Source: CAKVLS01 sp045651685 (GTDB lineage: Bacteria > Bacillota > Clostridia > Christensenellales > UBA1242). Taken from it: 64,000 bases of DNA. Both the position numbers and the translations under genes were made by a program. The number at the start of each line of letters is the position of its first letter. Positions within the stretch are counted from its first letter, which is position 1. Positions 23,908-33,202 of the stretch are shown piece by piece. A model generated the notes under the pieces. It was given only the letters and a program-made list of their open reading frames with translations. It searched no databases and was not told the DNA's origin. The stretch spans positions 3,156 to 67,155 of the forward strand of contig JAZRSV010000003.1 of the NCBI GenBank assembly GCA_045651685.1, read 5' to 3'.

Positions 23908-24771
23908 TTATAATACTTGGCTTAAGGTTGTTTGAACAGTGTTTTTTAATAACATTGTTATAGTCATTGGGCCACTGCCACCAGGCACTGGAGATATAAA
24001 ACCAGCAACCTTACTAACATTTTCATAATCAACATCGCCACAAATCTTATTAGTTTTTTCGTCCCTTACTATGCCTACATCAATAACTGCTGCGCCAGGC
24101 TTTACCATATCTTTTGTGATAAAGTTTTTGATACCTACTGCAGAAACTATTATGTCGCTTTCTTTGCAAACTTGCTTGATATCTTTTGTTTTTGTATGGC
24201 ATACAGTGACTGTGCCGTTTAGTTGAGTTAACATAAGAGCAAGTGGTTTGCCAACAAGCAAACTACGATTAATAATTGCGATAGATTTGCCAGCAATTTC
24301 TACGCCGTATTCTTGCAACATAGTGACTACACCTAGTGGAGTACAGCTACCAATAACACTTGGATCATTGCTCATCAATTTGCCAAGGTTAATGTTGGTT
24401 AGGCCATCAACATCTTTGTGCGGTGATATAAGGTTTAGTGCTTGGTTAGCATCTAGTTGATTAGGCAATGGCAATTGCAACAAGATACCATTAACCTTTT
24501 TGTCATTGTTAAGATTTTTTATTGTATCGTTTAGTGTTTTTTGGTCTATATCATATGGCAACTTAACAAATTCTGATGTTATACCTACTTCGTTGCAGGC
24601 TTTGATTTTACCAGAAACATATACCTTGCTTGCCATATTGTCACCTACCAAAACAACTGCCAAAGTAGGCGCAGGCTTGCCTTTGTCTAAAAGTTCTGTT
24701 TGTATTGTTTCTTTTAGTTTTTGTTTAATTTTGATAGAAAGTGCTCTACCATCAATAACTGTTGCTGCCAT
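23908..24771 (-). CDS. folD: FolD, methylenetetrahydrofolate dehydrogenase/cyclohydrolase
   Basis: A 287-residue bifunctional enzyme interconverting 5,10-methylene-, methenyl- and 10-formyl-tetrahydrofolate. Seen: VVLVGDNMASKVYVSGKIKAC with the catalytic Lys (about 42-62), GILLQLPLP (about 100-108), the P-loop-like INRSLLVGKPLALML (about 170-184), and the closing PVPGGSGPMTITMLL. The usual VGRS before VGKP reads INRS. Its ATG shares one base with the stop codon of the SDR gene before it, so the two are translationally coupled. Confidence 0.96.
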   Translation of the reverse strand: MAATVIDGRALSIKIKQKLKETIQTELLDKGKPAPTLAVVLVGDNMASKVYVSGKIKACNEVGITSEFVKLPYDIDQKTLNDTIKNLNNDKKVNGILLQLPLPNQLDANQALNLISPHKDVDGLTNINLGKLMSNDPSVIGSCTPLGVVTMLQEYGVEIAGKSIAIINRSLLVGKPLALMLTQLNGTVTVCHTKTKDIKQVCKESDIIVSAVGIKNFITKDMVKPGAAVIDVGIVRDEKTNKICGDVDYENVSKVAGFISPVPGGSGPMTITMLLKNTVQTTLSQVL

Positions 24772-25622
24772 TATTTTTTCTCCTTATTATCAAAAATATC
24801 TTCAAATGTAGATAGTTTGGTCATCTTAAACACGCCACCAACCATTTTGGTTGTAGTCTGTGGCATAAGCTTGTGCAAAAAGTTAACCAACTTTGAGTCA
24901 ACACCAAGCACTGCCCTGCGGCGTTTGCGTTTGATTTTGCCAACTATTTTTTTTGCCATTTTGTCAACTCTCATACAAAACTTATCAATTAAGTTTTTGT
25001 CTTTTGAAGTGACTATATCTCTAGCATTGTCCTTTGAATAAAACAAATTAGTCTTGGTAAAACCTGGCATAATTGTTGAGACATATATTTTCTTTTTGTA
25101 CTCGTACGAAACTATTTCGCTAAATGCTCGCAAAGCTGACTTGCTAGCAGAATATATACTAACACCAGGGATATTGCAAAGCGCAGATGCGCTAGAAATA
25201 TTAATAATAGAACCGTGCTCTCTTGCTAGCAACATTGGCAAAAATACTTTTGTCGAATAAACTGCAGAATAAAAATTGATATCAATTACTTTGTGTATTT
25301 GCTCTATATCAATCTTATCAAATCTCATAAAAGGATGCATTGTGCCCGCATTGTTTATAAGAATGTCTATAGTTTTGCCATTGTCTAACAAATGCTGATA
25401 TAACTGTTGCCAATTTTCTAGTTTGCTAGCATCCATTGGGTAGTAGTCAAACTTGTTGGCATATTCGCCAAGTTCTTCTTTGAAGGCAATTAGCTTATCT
25501 TCGCTACGATTAACTCCCAAAACATGACAGTTATATTTGGTAATTAACAATTTTGTAATTTCTTTACCAATACCGCTCGAAGCGCCTGTTATAAGCACAT
25601 TTTTGTTGTGTATCCAGTTCAT
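24771..25622 (-). CDS. Short-chain dehydrogenase/reductase
   Basis: A 283-residue SDR. The NAD(P) motif TGASSGIGKEI (about 13-23), NNAG (about 91-94), catalytic Ser in ISSASALC, and YSASKSALRAF with Tyr and Lys (about 155-165) are all present. A basic C-terminal segment (KRKRRRAVLG) and a hydrophobic amphipathic tail follow, as in the DltE/acyl-type SDR that sit at membranes. The gene at 61590-62393 is a paralogue with the same tail layout. It overlaps folD by one base; the metabolic link is unclear. Confidence 0.9.
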   Translation of the reverse strand: MNWIHNKNVLITGASSGIGKEITKLLITKYNCHVLGVNRSEDKLIAFKEELGEYANKFDYYPMDASKLENWQQLYQHLLDNGKTIDILINNAGTMHPFMRFDKIDIEQIHKVIDINFYSAVYSTKVFLPMLLAREHGSIINISSASALCNIPGVSIYSASKSALRAFSEIVSYEYKKKIYVSTIMPGFTKTNLFYSKDNARDIVTSKDKNLIDKFCMRVDKMAKKIVGKIKRKRRRAVLGVDSKLVNFLHKLMPQTTTKMVGGVFKMTKLSTFEDIFDNKEKK

Positions 25623-25697
25623 AATTTTCCTCTACTTATAGTTTAACATTTTAACTATTTAGTAGCAAATATTTTAGGTATTTAATTTTATTTTTGC

Positions 25698-25727
25698 AAA
25701 AAAAGACACCCAAAAAATCGGGTGTCT
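25698..25727 (-). terminator. Terminator of the small membrane protein gene
   Basis: On the minus strand AGACACCC pairs with GGGTGTCT, followed by seven T. Confidence 0.85.
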
Positions 25728-25741
25728 AATTTTTGACTTTA

Positions 25742-25966
25742 TTAAAGATCTAAAAGTCTTAAAATGTGTTTTTGAGTGATCATAAGGATAAGGTCAACAA
25801 CCCAAAGGATGAAACCTAAACCAATAATTCTGATAACACCGGCAACAATTTTGCCTTCTTTAAGTCTTGTCAAAGCGCCAAGGATCCAAGCTGTTACTGG
25901 GATAATAGCTAGGATAACGCTAACTAGGTAACCAAGACCAAAGTAATCTGCTGATTTTTTTGCCAT
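25742..25966 (-). CDS. Small two-span membrane protein, unknown function
   Basis: A 74-residue protein with two hydrophobic segments (about 10-30 and 41-64) separated by a basic turn LTRLKEGKIVAG, ending KHILRLLDL. The hairpin shape resembles small Pmp3/TM2-like membrane proteins, but no signature lets me name it. A strong AGGAGAG ribosome site, a promoter and a terminator show it is a real, independently expressed gene. Confidence 0.75.
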   Translation of the reverse strand: MAKKSADYFGLGYLVSVILAIIPVTAWILGALTRLKEGKIVAGVIRIIGLGFILWVVDLILMITQKHILRLLDL

Positions 25967-25996
25967 AATATCTCTCCTTTATAGTTTACTATATTA

Positions 25997-26026
25997 ATTA
26001 TAACAGCAAAATATTCTTAAAATCAA
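25997..26026 (-). promoter_or_regulatory. Promoter of the small membrane protein gene
   Basis: Minus strand TTGATT (26021-26026), 18-base spacer, perfect TATAAT (25997-26002), about 30 bases before the ATG. Confidence 0.65.
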
Positions 26027-26068
26027 CAAAATTTTTATAAAAAATTTTATTTTTTTTGTATTATTATC

Positions 26069-26103
26069 AAAAAAAACACCCAACTGTTTTTGGGTGCTTT
26101 TTA
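26069..26103 (-). terminator. Terminator of dtd-metG
   Basis: On the minus strand CACCCAA pairs with TTGGGTG, followed by a long T run, 8 bases past the metG stop. Confidence 0.8.
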
Positions 26104-26110
26104 TTTTTTA

Positions 26111-27820
26111 TTAAAACTCATATGGTACGCTAAAGATTTTTTTGATAGCGTCTAGTTTTTCATCATCAAGTCTTTCGAACAATGGTTGTGGTTTGTTGCA
26201 AGCATGAGACTTTTTGATAAGTAGTTGAGAAGCTTTTTGCCACATATCGTTAGCAGAAGGATCGCCAACAAGACCTATTTGCTCTGTCCAAATTTGTCTC
26301 ATCTTGTTAGGCATAATTGGACTTGCCACAATAGCCAAACTTGCACACAAGTTTAGACATAGGTATAGCACCTTTCTAACTTCGTCCATACGCTCTTGTT
26401 TGATAAGTTGCCATGGAGCTGTCTTTTCTAGATATAGGTTGCCCACACTAGCATATGTCATAATCTTTTTGTAAGCTTCGCGAAGTTCTGCTTTTTCAAA
26501 ACTATCAGCGATATCTTGTGGAGCTGTTTTGATTTTTTCTAACAACTCTTTGTCGTTTTCGTCCAAAACAACGCTATCGTCCAACTCAAAGTTAAGTTCG
26601 CCTTGGAAGTTCTTTTGAATCATATTTAGTGTACGGTTAAACAAGTTGCCTAGTTTACCAACCAACTCTGCGTTGGTATTGTCTCTAAAGCTATCCCACT
26701 TAAAGTCTGTATCTCTTGTTTCTGGAATAACTGTAGTAAGATATGCTCTCATTGTGTCGATATCGATGTTGTCTTGTTGATCATCAACCAACGCACCAAA
26801 GAACACACCTACACCCTTACTTTTACTAACTTTTTGACCTTCGTAATTTAAGAAGTTAAGGCCAACAACATTGTGAGCTAGGTTGTAGTCACCATTTTCA
26901 ATTTGCATAGTTGGGAAGAATATTGTGTGAAATTGGATATTATCTTTACCTACAAAGTTGTAGATCTTTGCATCTTTGTTAACCCATAAGTCTTGATATT
27001 TTTGTTCGCTCAACTCTTTTGTGATAGAGATATAACCAATTGGCGCATCAAACCATACATAAAAAACTTTATCCTCAAAGCCTTCTAATGGAATGTTAAA
27101 GCCCCATTTGATATCACGAGATATACATCTATCTTTTAAGCCTTCGCTAACCCAGCGTTTTGCTTCGCTGTATACATGTGGACGCCAAACATCTTTTTTG
27201 CTCTCTATCCACTTTGACAATTTGTCGATATCTTTTGATAAGTTTAAGAAGATATGTTTTGATTTTCTTAATACTGCTGGTTTGCCACAAATTTTGCAAT
27301 GTGCATCTTTTAACTCGTTAAGTGAAAACAAGCTGTCGCATTTTTCGCATTGGTCACCGTTAGCATTTTCATAACCACATCTTGGGCAAGTACCTATTAC
27401 AAAACGGTCTGGCAAAAACATTTTATCTTCTTCACAATAAAACATCTCCATCTCATCAGTTTTGATATAACCTTGATCAAGAAGTTTTAAGAAAAACTCT
27501 TTTGTAATTTGCTCATGAGTTGGTGTGTGTGTATTAGAATAAATGTCATAACTAATACCAAGTTTTTTATAAATTTTGTCATGTATGCCATGAAGTTTTA
27601 GTGTAAGATCTTCTACACTCATGTTGTGCTCTGCTGCAGTCACCATTGCTGGAGTACCATGCATGTCAGAACCACCAATAAATGTTGTGTCATAACCAGC
27701 ACTACGGCAATATCTTGCAAAAATATCTGCTGGCAAGTGACAACCTACTATATGTCCTACATGAGGAATATTGTTAACATATGTTAACGCTGCTGTAATT
27801 AATCTCTTTTCTTTTTTCAT
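26111..27820 (-). CDS. metG: Methionyl-tRNA synthetase
   Basis: A 569-residue class I synthetase charging elongator and initiator tRNA-Met. Seen: HVGH (about 20-23), a zinc knuckle region with four CxxC-type pairs (CPRCGYENANGDQCEKC and CKICGKP, about 140-180), and the KMSKS-equivalent KVSKSKG (about 332-338). It lacks the C-terminal EMAP/dimerisation domain of longer bacterial MetG and so is near 570 residues. It starts 4 bases after dtd in the same operon. Confidence 0.95.
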   Translation of the reverse strand: MKKEKRLITAALTYVNNIPHVGHIVGCHLPADIFARYCRSAGYDTTFIGGSDMHGTPAMVTAAEHNMSVEDLTLKLHGIHDKIYKKLGISYDIYSNTHTPTHEQITKEFFLKLLDQGYIKTDEMEMFYCEEDKMFLPDRFVIGTCPRCGYENANGDQCEKCDSLFSLNELKDAHCKICGKPAVLRKSKHIFLNLSKDIDKLSKWIESKKDVWRPHVYSEAKRWVSEGLKDRCISRDIKWGFNIPLEGFEDKVFYVWFDAPIGYISITKELSEQKYQDLWVNKDAKIYNFVGKDNIQFHTIFFPTMQIENGDYNLAHNVVGLNFLNYEGQKVSKSKGVGVFFGALVDDQQDNIDIDTMRAYLTTVIPETRDTDFKWDSFRDNTNAELVGKLGNLFNRTLNMIQKNFQGELNFELDDSVVLDENDKELLEKIKTAPQDIADSFEKAELREAYKKIMTYASVGNLYLEKTAPWQLIKQERMDEVRKVLYLCLNLCASLAIVASPIMPNKMRQIWTEQIGLVGDPSANDMWQKASQLLIKKSHACNKPQPLFERLDDEKLDAIKKIFSVPYEF

Positions 27821-27824
27821 ATTA

Positions 27825-28280
27825 TTATTTCCTAGCCTTTTCTGATTCGATAAGTATGGTCACAGGACCATCGTTTTTTATATCTATTGTCATATCAGCA
27901 CCAAAAACACCTGTTTGTATTTTTTTGAAATCGTACTGTTGACATTCTTGTACAAACTTATTATAAAACTCCTCTGCCCTTGCAGGCATCATAGCATCAC
28001 TAAAACTTGGTCTAAAACCGTCGTATGCATTGCCATATAATGTAAAGTTGCTAACAACCAATAGCTCTCCACCTATTTGAGAGATGTTAAGATTCATTTT
28101 TCCATTTTCATCCTCAAATATTCTTAAACCGGCTATTTTGCGAGTAAGGTATTTTATGTCCCACTCGGTATCGGTAGCACCAACACCAAGCAAAACTAAA
28201 AAGCCTTTGCCAATGTCGCCAACAACTTTGCCCTCAACAACAACTTGTGCTTGATGACATCGTTGAATAACTGCTTTCAT
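27825..28280 (-). CDS. dtd: D-aminoacyl-tRNA deacylase
   Basis: A 151-residue DTD, which hydrolyses D-amino acids (and glycine) from mischarged tRNA. Diagnostic segments are MKAVIQRC at the start, GKGFLVLLGV (about 23-32), the motif VVSNFTLYG (about 80-88, SQFTL in most members) and DGPVTILIE (about 136-144, the GP cis-dipeptide motif NxGPVT). It lies between the XRE regulator (18 bases) and metG (4 bases), a sensible pairing of proofreading and charging. Confidence 0.95.
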   Translation of the reverse strand: MKAVIQRCHQAQVVVEGKVVGDIGKGFLVLLGVGATDTEWDIKYLTRKIAGLRIFEDENGKMNLNISQIGGELLVVSNFTLYGNAYDGFRPSFSDAMMPARAEEFYNKFVQECQQYDFKKIQTGVFGADMTIDIKNDGPVTILIESEKARK

Positions 28281-28298
28281 AATTTCTCCGTATTAGTA

Positions 28299-28925
28299 TT
28301 ATATCTGTTTTTTCTTTTTTGGTCTATAAATATTTACAAATACAAACCACAAAACTGTCAAAATTTGTAAAGGTACTGCAATAATAAACAATAACCATAT
28401 CTTTGAAGTACCTATTGTTAGACATATTGCCAAAAAGCTTGACCATATAAGCGCAGACACACTCAAACAAATATGTAGTCGTGATGCCCACACACAGCAA
28501 AATACTACAATAATAATAAAGTTAATAACAAGTGCCCAAATAAATATAATCCATGTTTTGGTGACTTGTGGCAAAATAATTGCTGGGAATATGTATAAAG
28601 CTGTTGCGATTAGCCATACAAGACCGCAAGATAACAAAGTAATAAGGGTGACTTTTAGTCTTTCTTTTTGAGTGTTAGAACGAGAAAGTTTTTCTCTACG
28701 CTTAGAATCTGTAGAAAACAAGTCGTCTACCTTTATTGCATACAAATCTGCAAGTTGTTTTAAGATATAAACATCAGGTATTGCTTCTGCTCTCTCCCAT
28801 TTAGAAACTGCCTTGTCAGAATAGTTAAGTTTATCGGCAAGCTCTAACTGTGTAAGTCCTTTTTTCTTACGGTAGAATATTAAATTGTCTGCTATTTGCT
28901 TTTTGAAATTGTTTAATTCTTCCAT
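28299..28925 (-). CDS. XRE-family regulator fused to a membrane domain
   Basis: A 208-residue protein. Residues 8-66 form a Cro/C1-type helix-turn-helix (IADNLIFYRKKKGLTQLELA, KAVSKWERAEAIPDVYILKQLA). After a polar linker with KRREKLSRS the C-terminal half has four hydrophobic spans (about 93-200) ending in a KKKK tail. Membrane-bound XRE regulators of this type are common in clostridia and often sense envelope states, but the signal here is unknown. The start has no clear ribosome site. Two related inverted repeats in the divergent region may be its operators. Confidence 0.85.
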   Translation of the reverse strand: MEELNNFKKQIADNLIFYRKKKGLTQLELADKLNYSDKAVSKWERAEAIPDVYILKQLADLYAIKVDDLFSTDSKRREKLSRSNTQKERLKVTLITLLSCGLVWLIATALYIFPAIILPQVTKTWIIFIWALVINFIIIVVFCCVWASRLHICLSVSALIWSSFLAICLTIGTSKIWLLFIIAVPLQILTVLWFVFVNIYRPKKKKQI

Positions 28926-28981
28926 ACCATTATTATATTATTATATACGCCAAATATCAAGCATTTTAAGCACATTTTTGC

Positions 28982-29040
28982 CACTCTACCCACAGTAGAA
29001 GTGCCATTTTTTGACTCTACTTTCAGTTTCTTAAAAGTAG
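28982..29040. repeat. Two related inverted repeats in the XRE-DegV intergenic region
   Basis: Repeat one, CACTCTAC-CCACA-GTAGAAGTG (28982-29003), and repeat two, CTACTTT with AAAGTAG (29017-29040), share the core ACTCTAC, present twice. They sit in the 234-base gap between divergent genes and could be XRE binding sites. The remainder of 28926-29159 is AT-rich, with promoter-like sequence but no gene. Confidence 0.4.
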
Positions 29041-29159
29041 GTTGTTATTTTTTGTTTATTTTAATAGACTGCTTATGTATTAAAATTGTTTAATACAGAC
29101 TATTATTTTTTTACAAACAACATATTTTGTTTATCATAATCTTATTAGGAGAATTTATT

Positions 29160-30005
29160 ATGAAAATTGCAATATCTGCAGAATCTACAATAGATTTAAC
29201 AAAAGAACTTTTAGACAAATATAAAATTCATACAGTGGCCTTTAATGTGCTACTAGGTGAAGAAGAACGACAAGATGGAACTTTTGACCCAAAAGAAATT
29301 TTTGAATATGTTCAAAAAACAAAAGTATTGCCAAAAACCAGCGCAGTAAACGAATTTACTTATGCAGAATATTTTTCAGAACTACTTAACCAATATGACG
29401 CAGTAGTACACATTAGTTTGTCTTCTTGCATTAGCAGTTCTTGCCAAAATGCAAAAACAGCAGCAAGCAAATTGTCAAATGTATATGTTATTGACAGCAA
29501 GAGTTTGTCAACAGGCATTGCACTACTTGCAATATATGCATCTAGACTTGCTGAAAAAGAAAATATTAACGCAGCCGAAATAGCAAAAGCTGTTGCATCA
29601 AGGGTCGACCATGTACAAGCAAGTTTTGTACTAGAAAGGCTTGACTACCTATACAAGGGCGGCAGATGCTCTGCTTTAAGTTTGTTTGGTGCTAACTTAT
29701 TAAAAATTAGACCACAAATACTTGTAAAAGATGGCAAAATGGGCGCTGGCAAAAAATATCGTGGCAATATGGACCGTTGCATAGAACAATATTGTCAAGA
29801 TGTATTAGAAGAATTTAATACTCCAGACCTACACACAGCCTTTTTGACTTATACAACCGCAACCGAAGGTATGCTAGAAGCAGCTAGAAAAGCACTAAAA
29901 GAGCGTGGTTTTGAAAATATTTATGAAACTACAGCTGGTGGCACAATTTCTAGCCATTGTGGCGAACATACACTAGGTATACTTTATATAAACGATGCAA
30001 AATAA
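29160..30005 (+). CDS. DegV family fatty-acid-binding protein (FakB-like), copy 1
   Basis: A 281-residue DegV protein. Members bind a fatty acid; in Gram-positive bacteria the FakB type presents it to the kinase FakA. Typical segments are ISAESTIDL at the start, PKTSAVNEF (about 62-70), SSCISSSCQNA, YVIDSKSLSTGIALL and YLYKGGRCS-LSLFGANLLKIRP, and a C-terminal GGTISSHCGEHTLGI. The ATG at 29160 is chosen because AGGAG lies 7 bases before it; the frame is open further upstream but without a site. The next gene is a paralogue 50 bases downstream. No fakA is in the window. Confidence 0.93.
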   Translation: MKIAISAESTIDLTKELLDKYKIHTVAFNVLLGEEERQDGTFDPKEIFEYVQKTKVLPKTSAVNEFTYAEYFSELLNQYDAVVHISLSSCISSSCQNAKTAASKLSNVYVIDSKSLSTGIALLAIYASRLAEKENINAAEIAKAVASRVDHVQASFVLERLDYLYKGGRCSALSLFGANLLKIRPQILVKDGKMGAGKKYRGNMDRCIEQYCQDVLEEFNTPDLHTAFLTYTTATEGMLEAARKALKERGFENIYETTAGGTISSHCGEHTLGILYINDAK

Positions 30006-30054
30006 AAAACATAATACTCAAGATATGTTTAATTTGCTTTTTTAGGAGAACTTT

Positions 30055-30894
30055 ATGAAAATAGCAATTTCGGTAGAAAGCTCTGCCGACCTATCAAAAC
30101 AAATCAAACAAAAATACAACATTAGCTCTACACCTTTAACAATAGTGCTTGGCGAAACCGAGATGGAAGATTGTGAAGATGCAGGCAAAAAGATTTTTGA
30201 ATTTGTACAAAAAAACAAAATAATGCCAAAAACATGTGCCGTTAACGAATTTCAGTTTAACGAGTATTTTTCTAACCTACTAAAAGACTACGACTCTGTA
30301 ATACACATTAGCATGTCTAGCGAAATAAGCTGCACCTGTCTTAACGCAAAAACTGCTGCTCAAGCATTTGATGGCAAAGTTTTTGTTATAGATAGCAGAA
30401 GCTTATGCGGGGGCATTGCTTTGCTTGCAATATATGCAGCAAAGCTAGTTGAGCAAGGATTGTCTTGTCAGAAGATTATTGACAAGGTGACAGCTCGCAT
30501 ACCTTATGTAAAACTATGCTTTGTACCAAACAAACTCGACTACCTAAAAAATGGCGGCAGAGTTTCGGCACTTGCACTACTTGGAGCAAACTTATTAAAA
30601 ATACACCCAACCATATTGATGAAAGATGGCAAGACTGGCGTAGGCAAAAAGTATATTGGTTCGATTGGTAGTTGCTTTAGAAAATTGTGTGAAGATAACT
30701 TAAGAGATGCAAGCCCCGACAAGTCTGTTGCGATAATAGCTTATACCAACATTGACCAAGACCAACTTGATTTTGCTTACGACTTTTTGAAACAAAAAGG
30801 TTTTGAAGAGATATACGACATTGTTGCCAATGGCACAATTGCAAGTCATTGCGGCGAATATGCTATGGGTATTATGTTTATCGAAAAAGAATAA
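30055..30894 (+). CDS. DegV family fatty-acid-binding protein (FakB-like), copy 2
   Basis: A 279-residue paralogue of the preceding gene, with the same segments in the same order: ISVESSADL, PKTCAVNEF, SSEISCTCLNA, VIDSRSLCGGIALLAIYAAKL, LKNGGRVSALALLGANLLKI and a closing GTIASHCGEYAMGI. It has its own AGGAG site 8 bases before the ATG and ends in a terminator, so both copies probably form one transcript. Paralogous FakB proteins often differ in the fatty acid they carry (saturated versus unsaturated); which applies here is not visible. Confidence 0.93.
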   Translation: MKIAISVESSADLSKQIKQKYNISSTPLTIVLGETEMEDCEDAGKKIFEFVQKNKIMPKTCAVNEFQFNEYFSNLLKDYDSVIHISMSSEISCTCLNAKTAAQAFDGKVFVIDSRSLCGGIALLAIYAAKLVEQGLSCQKIIDKVTARIPYVKLCFVPNKLDYLKNGGRVSALALLGANLLKIHPTILMKDGKTGVGKKYIGSIGSCFRKLCEDNLRDASPDKSVAIIAYTNIDQDQLDFAYDFLKQKGFEEIYDIVANGTIASHCGEYAMGIMFIEKE

Positions 30895-30952
30895 TTATCA
30901 TAAAAAATATTATAAAATTATTAATTTTTGTAGCAAAAATAGATAAAAAATA

Positions 30953-30984
30953 ATAGTCGACCTTATGGTCGGCTATGTTTTTTT
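30953..30984 (+). terminator. Terminator of the DegV pair
   Basis: ATAGTCGACC pairs with GGTCGGCTAT around TTAT, followed by G and seven T. Confidence 0.85.
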
Positions 30985-31015
30985 GCATTTTCGACTACAA
31001 ATTCGGCATTTTTAA

Positions 31016-31045
31016 TAAAAAAAAGACCTAAATTATTAGGTCTTT
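31016..31045 (-). terminator. Terminator of tex
   Basis: On the minus strand AAAGACCTAA pairs with TTAGGTCTTT, followed by a T run, 7 bases past the tex stop. Confidence 0.85.
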
Positions 31046-31051
31046 AATTTT

Positions 31052-33202
31052 TTATTCGATACCTTTTAGGGTTAGGCCAATACGGTGTTTTTCTAGGTCT
31101 ACTGACAAGATTTTTACTTTTAATACTTGACCAACTTTTAATACTTCTGATGGATGTCTTACAAATTTGTCGCTTATTTGAGATAGGTGGATAAGGCCAT
31201 CTTGATGCACACCAATATCAACAAACGCACCAAAGTCAATAACATTTCTTACTGTACCAGTTAGTATCATGTCTGGCTTTAGATCTTTTATATCCAAGAT
31301 GTCGCTACGAAGTTCTACTTGTGGCAAGCTATCTCTTATATCTCTACCTGGTTTTGCAATTTCGCTAACGATGTCTTGCAATGTTGGCACACCTACGCCA
31401 CATTCTTGAGCAACGGCTTCTTCACCTTTTAGTTGTACTAATGATGCAAGTTTTTCTAACTCACCGTTTTTTACACTTTCGTCAGTAAAGTTAAACATTT
31501 TTAATAATTGTTTTGCGGCAGCATAACTCTCTGGGTGAACAGCTGTATTATCCAAAATATTTTTACCACCGACTATACGCAAGAAACCTGCGCATTGTTC
31601 GTATGCTTTGTCGCCTAGCTTGCTTACTTTTAACAATTCTGCTCTATCTGTAAACTCGCCATTTTTTGCGCGATAATCTACAATATTTTTTGCTATACCA
31701 CTGTTTAGGCCAGATACATAACTTAACAAACTAACAGAAGCTGTATTTAGGTCTACACCTACACTGTTAACGCAGTCTTCTACTACACCAGTTAACACAT
31801 CTGTCAAACGCTTTTGTGGCATATCGTGTTGATATTGACCAACACCAATTGATTTTACATCAATTTTGATAAGCTCTGCCAAAGGATCTTGCAAACGGCG
31901 AGCGATAGACACTGCACTACGCAATGCTACATCAAAATCTGGAAATTCGCTTGCGCCAAGTTTTGATGCACTGTATACAGAAGCACCAGCTTCGTTAACT
32001 ACAGCATAACTTACTTTGCGACTTTGCTTTTTGATAAGTTCTGCAACAAACATTTCTGATTCTTTTGAAGCGGTACCATTACCGATAGATATAACATCAA
32101 CTTTGTGTTTGTTGATAAGCGCTGTCAATTTTTGTTCGGCTTCTTCGATTTTGCTTTGAGGTGGAGTTGGATAAACAACTGTGGTATCAAGCACATTGCC
32201 AGCTTGGTCGATAACAGCTATTTTGCAACCTGTACGGTATGCAGGGTCAAGACCAAGTATAATTTTGCCTTTTAGAGGTGGTTGCAATAGCAAAGGACGC
32301 AAGTTAACATCAAACATTTTTATAGCTTGCTCGTTAGCTTTGTCTGTAAGCATTGTTCTCAATTCTCTCTCTAAAGATGGGAAAATTAATCTATCAAAGC
32401 TATCTTGGCAGGTTGCTACCAAAATTTCTTCGTCTTTTTCATTTTTTACAAACATGTCTTTTATCATTTCGACACATTTTGCATCGTTGCATACTATTTT
32501 TGCTTTTAGGCAATCTTCTGCTTCGCCACGGTTGATAGCAAGTACTCTGTGGCTTGGTATTTTTGATACAAGTTCGCTAAAATCTTTGTACATCTCGTAT
32601 GTCTTGCTTTTTTCTTGCGAATCATCCCAAGTTGTTTTGATTTCGGCAGTTTTTTCTAAAAATTCTCTTAAATCTTTTCTTATTTCGGCGCTATCTGATA
32701 TCATTTCGGCAATAATATCTAAAGCACCTTGTATAGCTTCTTTTGCATCTTTTAGCTCGTTTTCTTCTGTGATAAATGTTGTAGCAAAAGCTTCTAATTC
32801 GCCTTCGTACTCGCCAGACATAATTGCATCTGCAAGTGGTTGCAAACCTTTTGCAATAGCAACGCTTGCTCTGGTTTTTCTTTTTGGCTTAAATGGTCTA
32901 TATATATCTTCTACTTCGGTCAAAGTTTGGGCATCTTCTAGACTTTTCATTATTTCGTCTGTCATATTGCCTTGTTCGGTTACAATTTTTACAACTTCTT
33001 CTTTACGCTTATTTAGAGACCTTAAGTAGGTAAGTCTATCATTAAACTCTCTCAAGATTTGGTCATCGCAGCTACCGGTAAGTTCTTTACGATATCGTGC
33101 GATAAATGGAATTGTACATCCTTCGTCAATTAAGTCGATGATGTTGGCTGTATGCTGTGGTTTTAGGTTAAACTCTTGGCATAATGTTTGTTGGATATCC
33201 AT
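31052..33202 (-). CDS. tex: Tex, S1-domain RNA-binding protein
   Basis: A 716-residue Tex (transcription accessory) protein, a nucleic-acid-binding protein with roles in transcription and RNA turnover. In order: N-terminal Tex helical domain with IPFIARYRKELTG (about 31-43) and RPFKPKRKT, the YqgF/RuvX-like domain starting ILGLDPAYRTGCKIAVID (about 315-332), helix-hairpin-helix repeats (NSGIAKNIVDYRAKNGEF), and a C-terminal S1 domain from about 640 (GTVRNVIDFGAFVDIGVHQDGLIHLS). Length is slightly below the usual 720-780. An AAAGGAC ribosome site precedes the ATG. Single gene with its own terminator. Confidence 0.96.
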   Translation of the reverse strand: MDIQQTLCQEFNLKPQHTANIIDLIDEGCTIPFIARYRKELTGSCDDQILREFNDRLTYLRSLNKRKEEVVKIVTEQGNMTDEIMKSLEDAQTLTEVEDIYRPFKPKRKTRASVAIAKGLQPLADAIMSGEYEGELEAFATTFITEENELKDAKEAIQGALDIIAEMISDSAEIRKDLREFLEKTAEIKTTWDDSQEKSKTYEMYKDFSELVSKIPSHRVLAINRGEAEDCLKAKIVCNDAKCVEMIKDMFVKNEKDEEILVATCQDSFDRLIFPSLERELRTMLTDKANEQAIKMFDVNLRPLLLQPPLKGKIILGLDPAYRTGCKIAVIDQAGNVLDTTVVYPTPPQSKIEEAEQKLTALINKHKVDVISIGNGTASKESEMFVAELIKKQSRKVSYAVVNEAGASVYSASKLGASEFPDFDVALRSAVSIARRLQDPLAELIKIDVKSIGVGQYQHDMPQKRLTDVLTGVVEDCVNSVGVDLNTASVSLLSYVSGLNSGIAKNIVDYRAKNGEFTDRAELLKVSKLGDKAYEQCAGFLRIVGGKNILDNTAVHPESYAAAKQLLKMFNFTDESVKNGELEKLASLVQLKGEEAVAQECGVGVPTLQDIVSEIAKPGRDIRDSLPQVELRSDILDIKDLKPDMILTGTVRNVIDFGAFVDIGVHQDGLIHLSQISDKFVRHPSEVLKVGQVLKVKILSVDLEKHRIGLTLKGIE

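Noticed and set aside
32181..33029. A 282-codon plus-strand frame opposite tex
   Set aside because: It lies wholly within the clearly identified tex gene, has a Ser/Phe-rich unstructured translation and no ribosome site.
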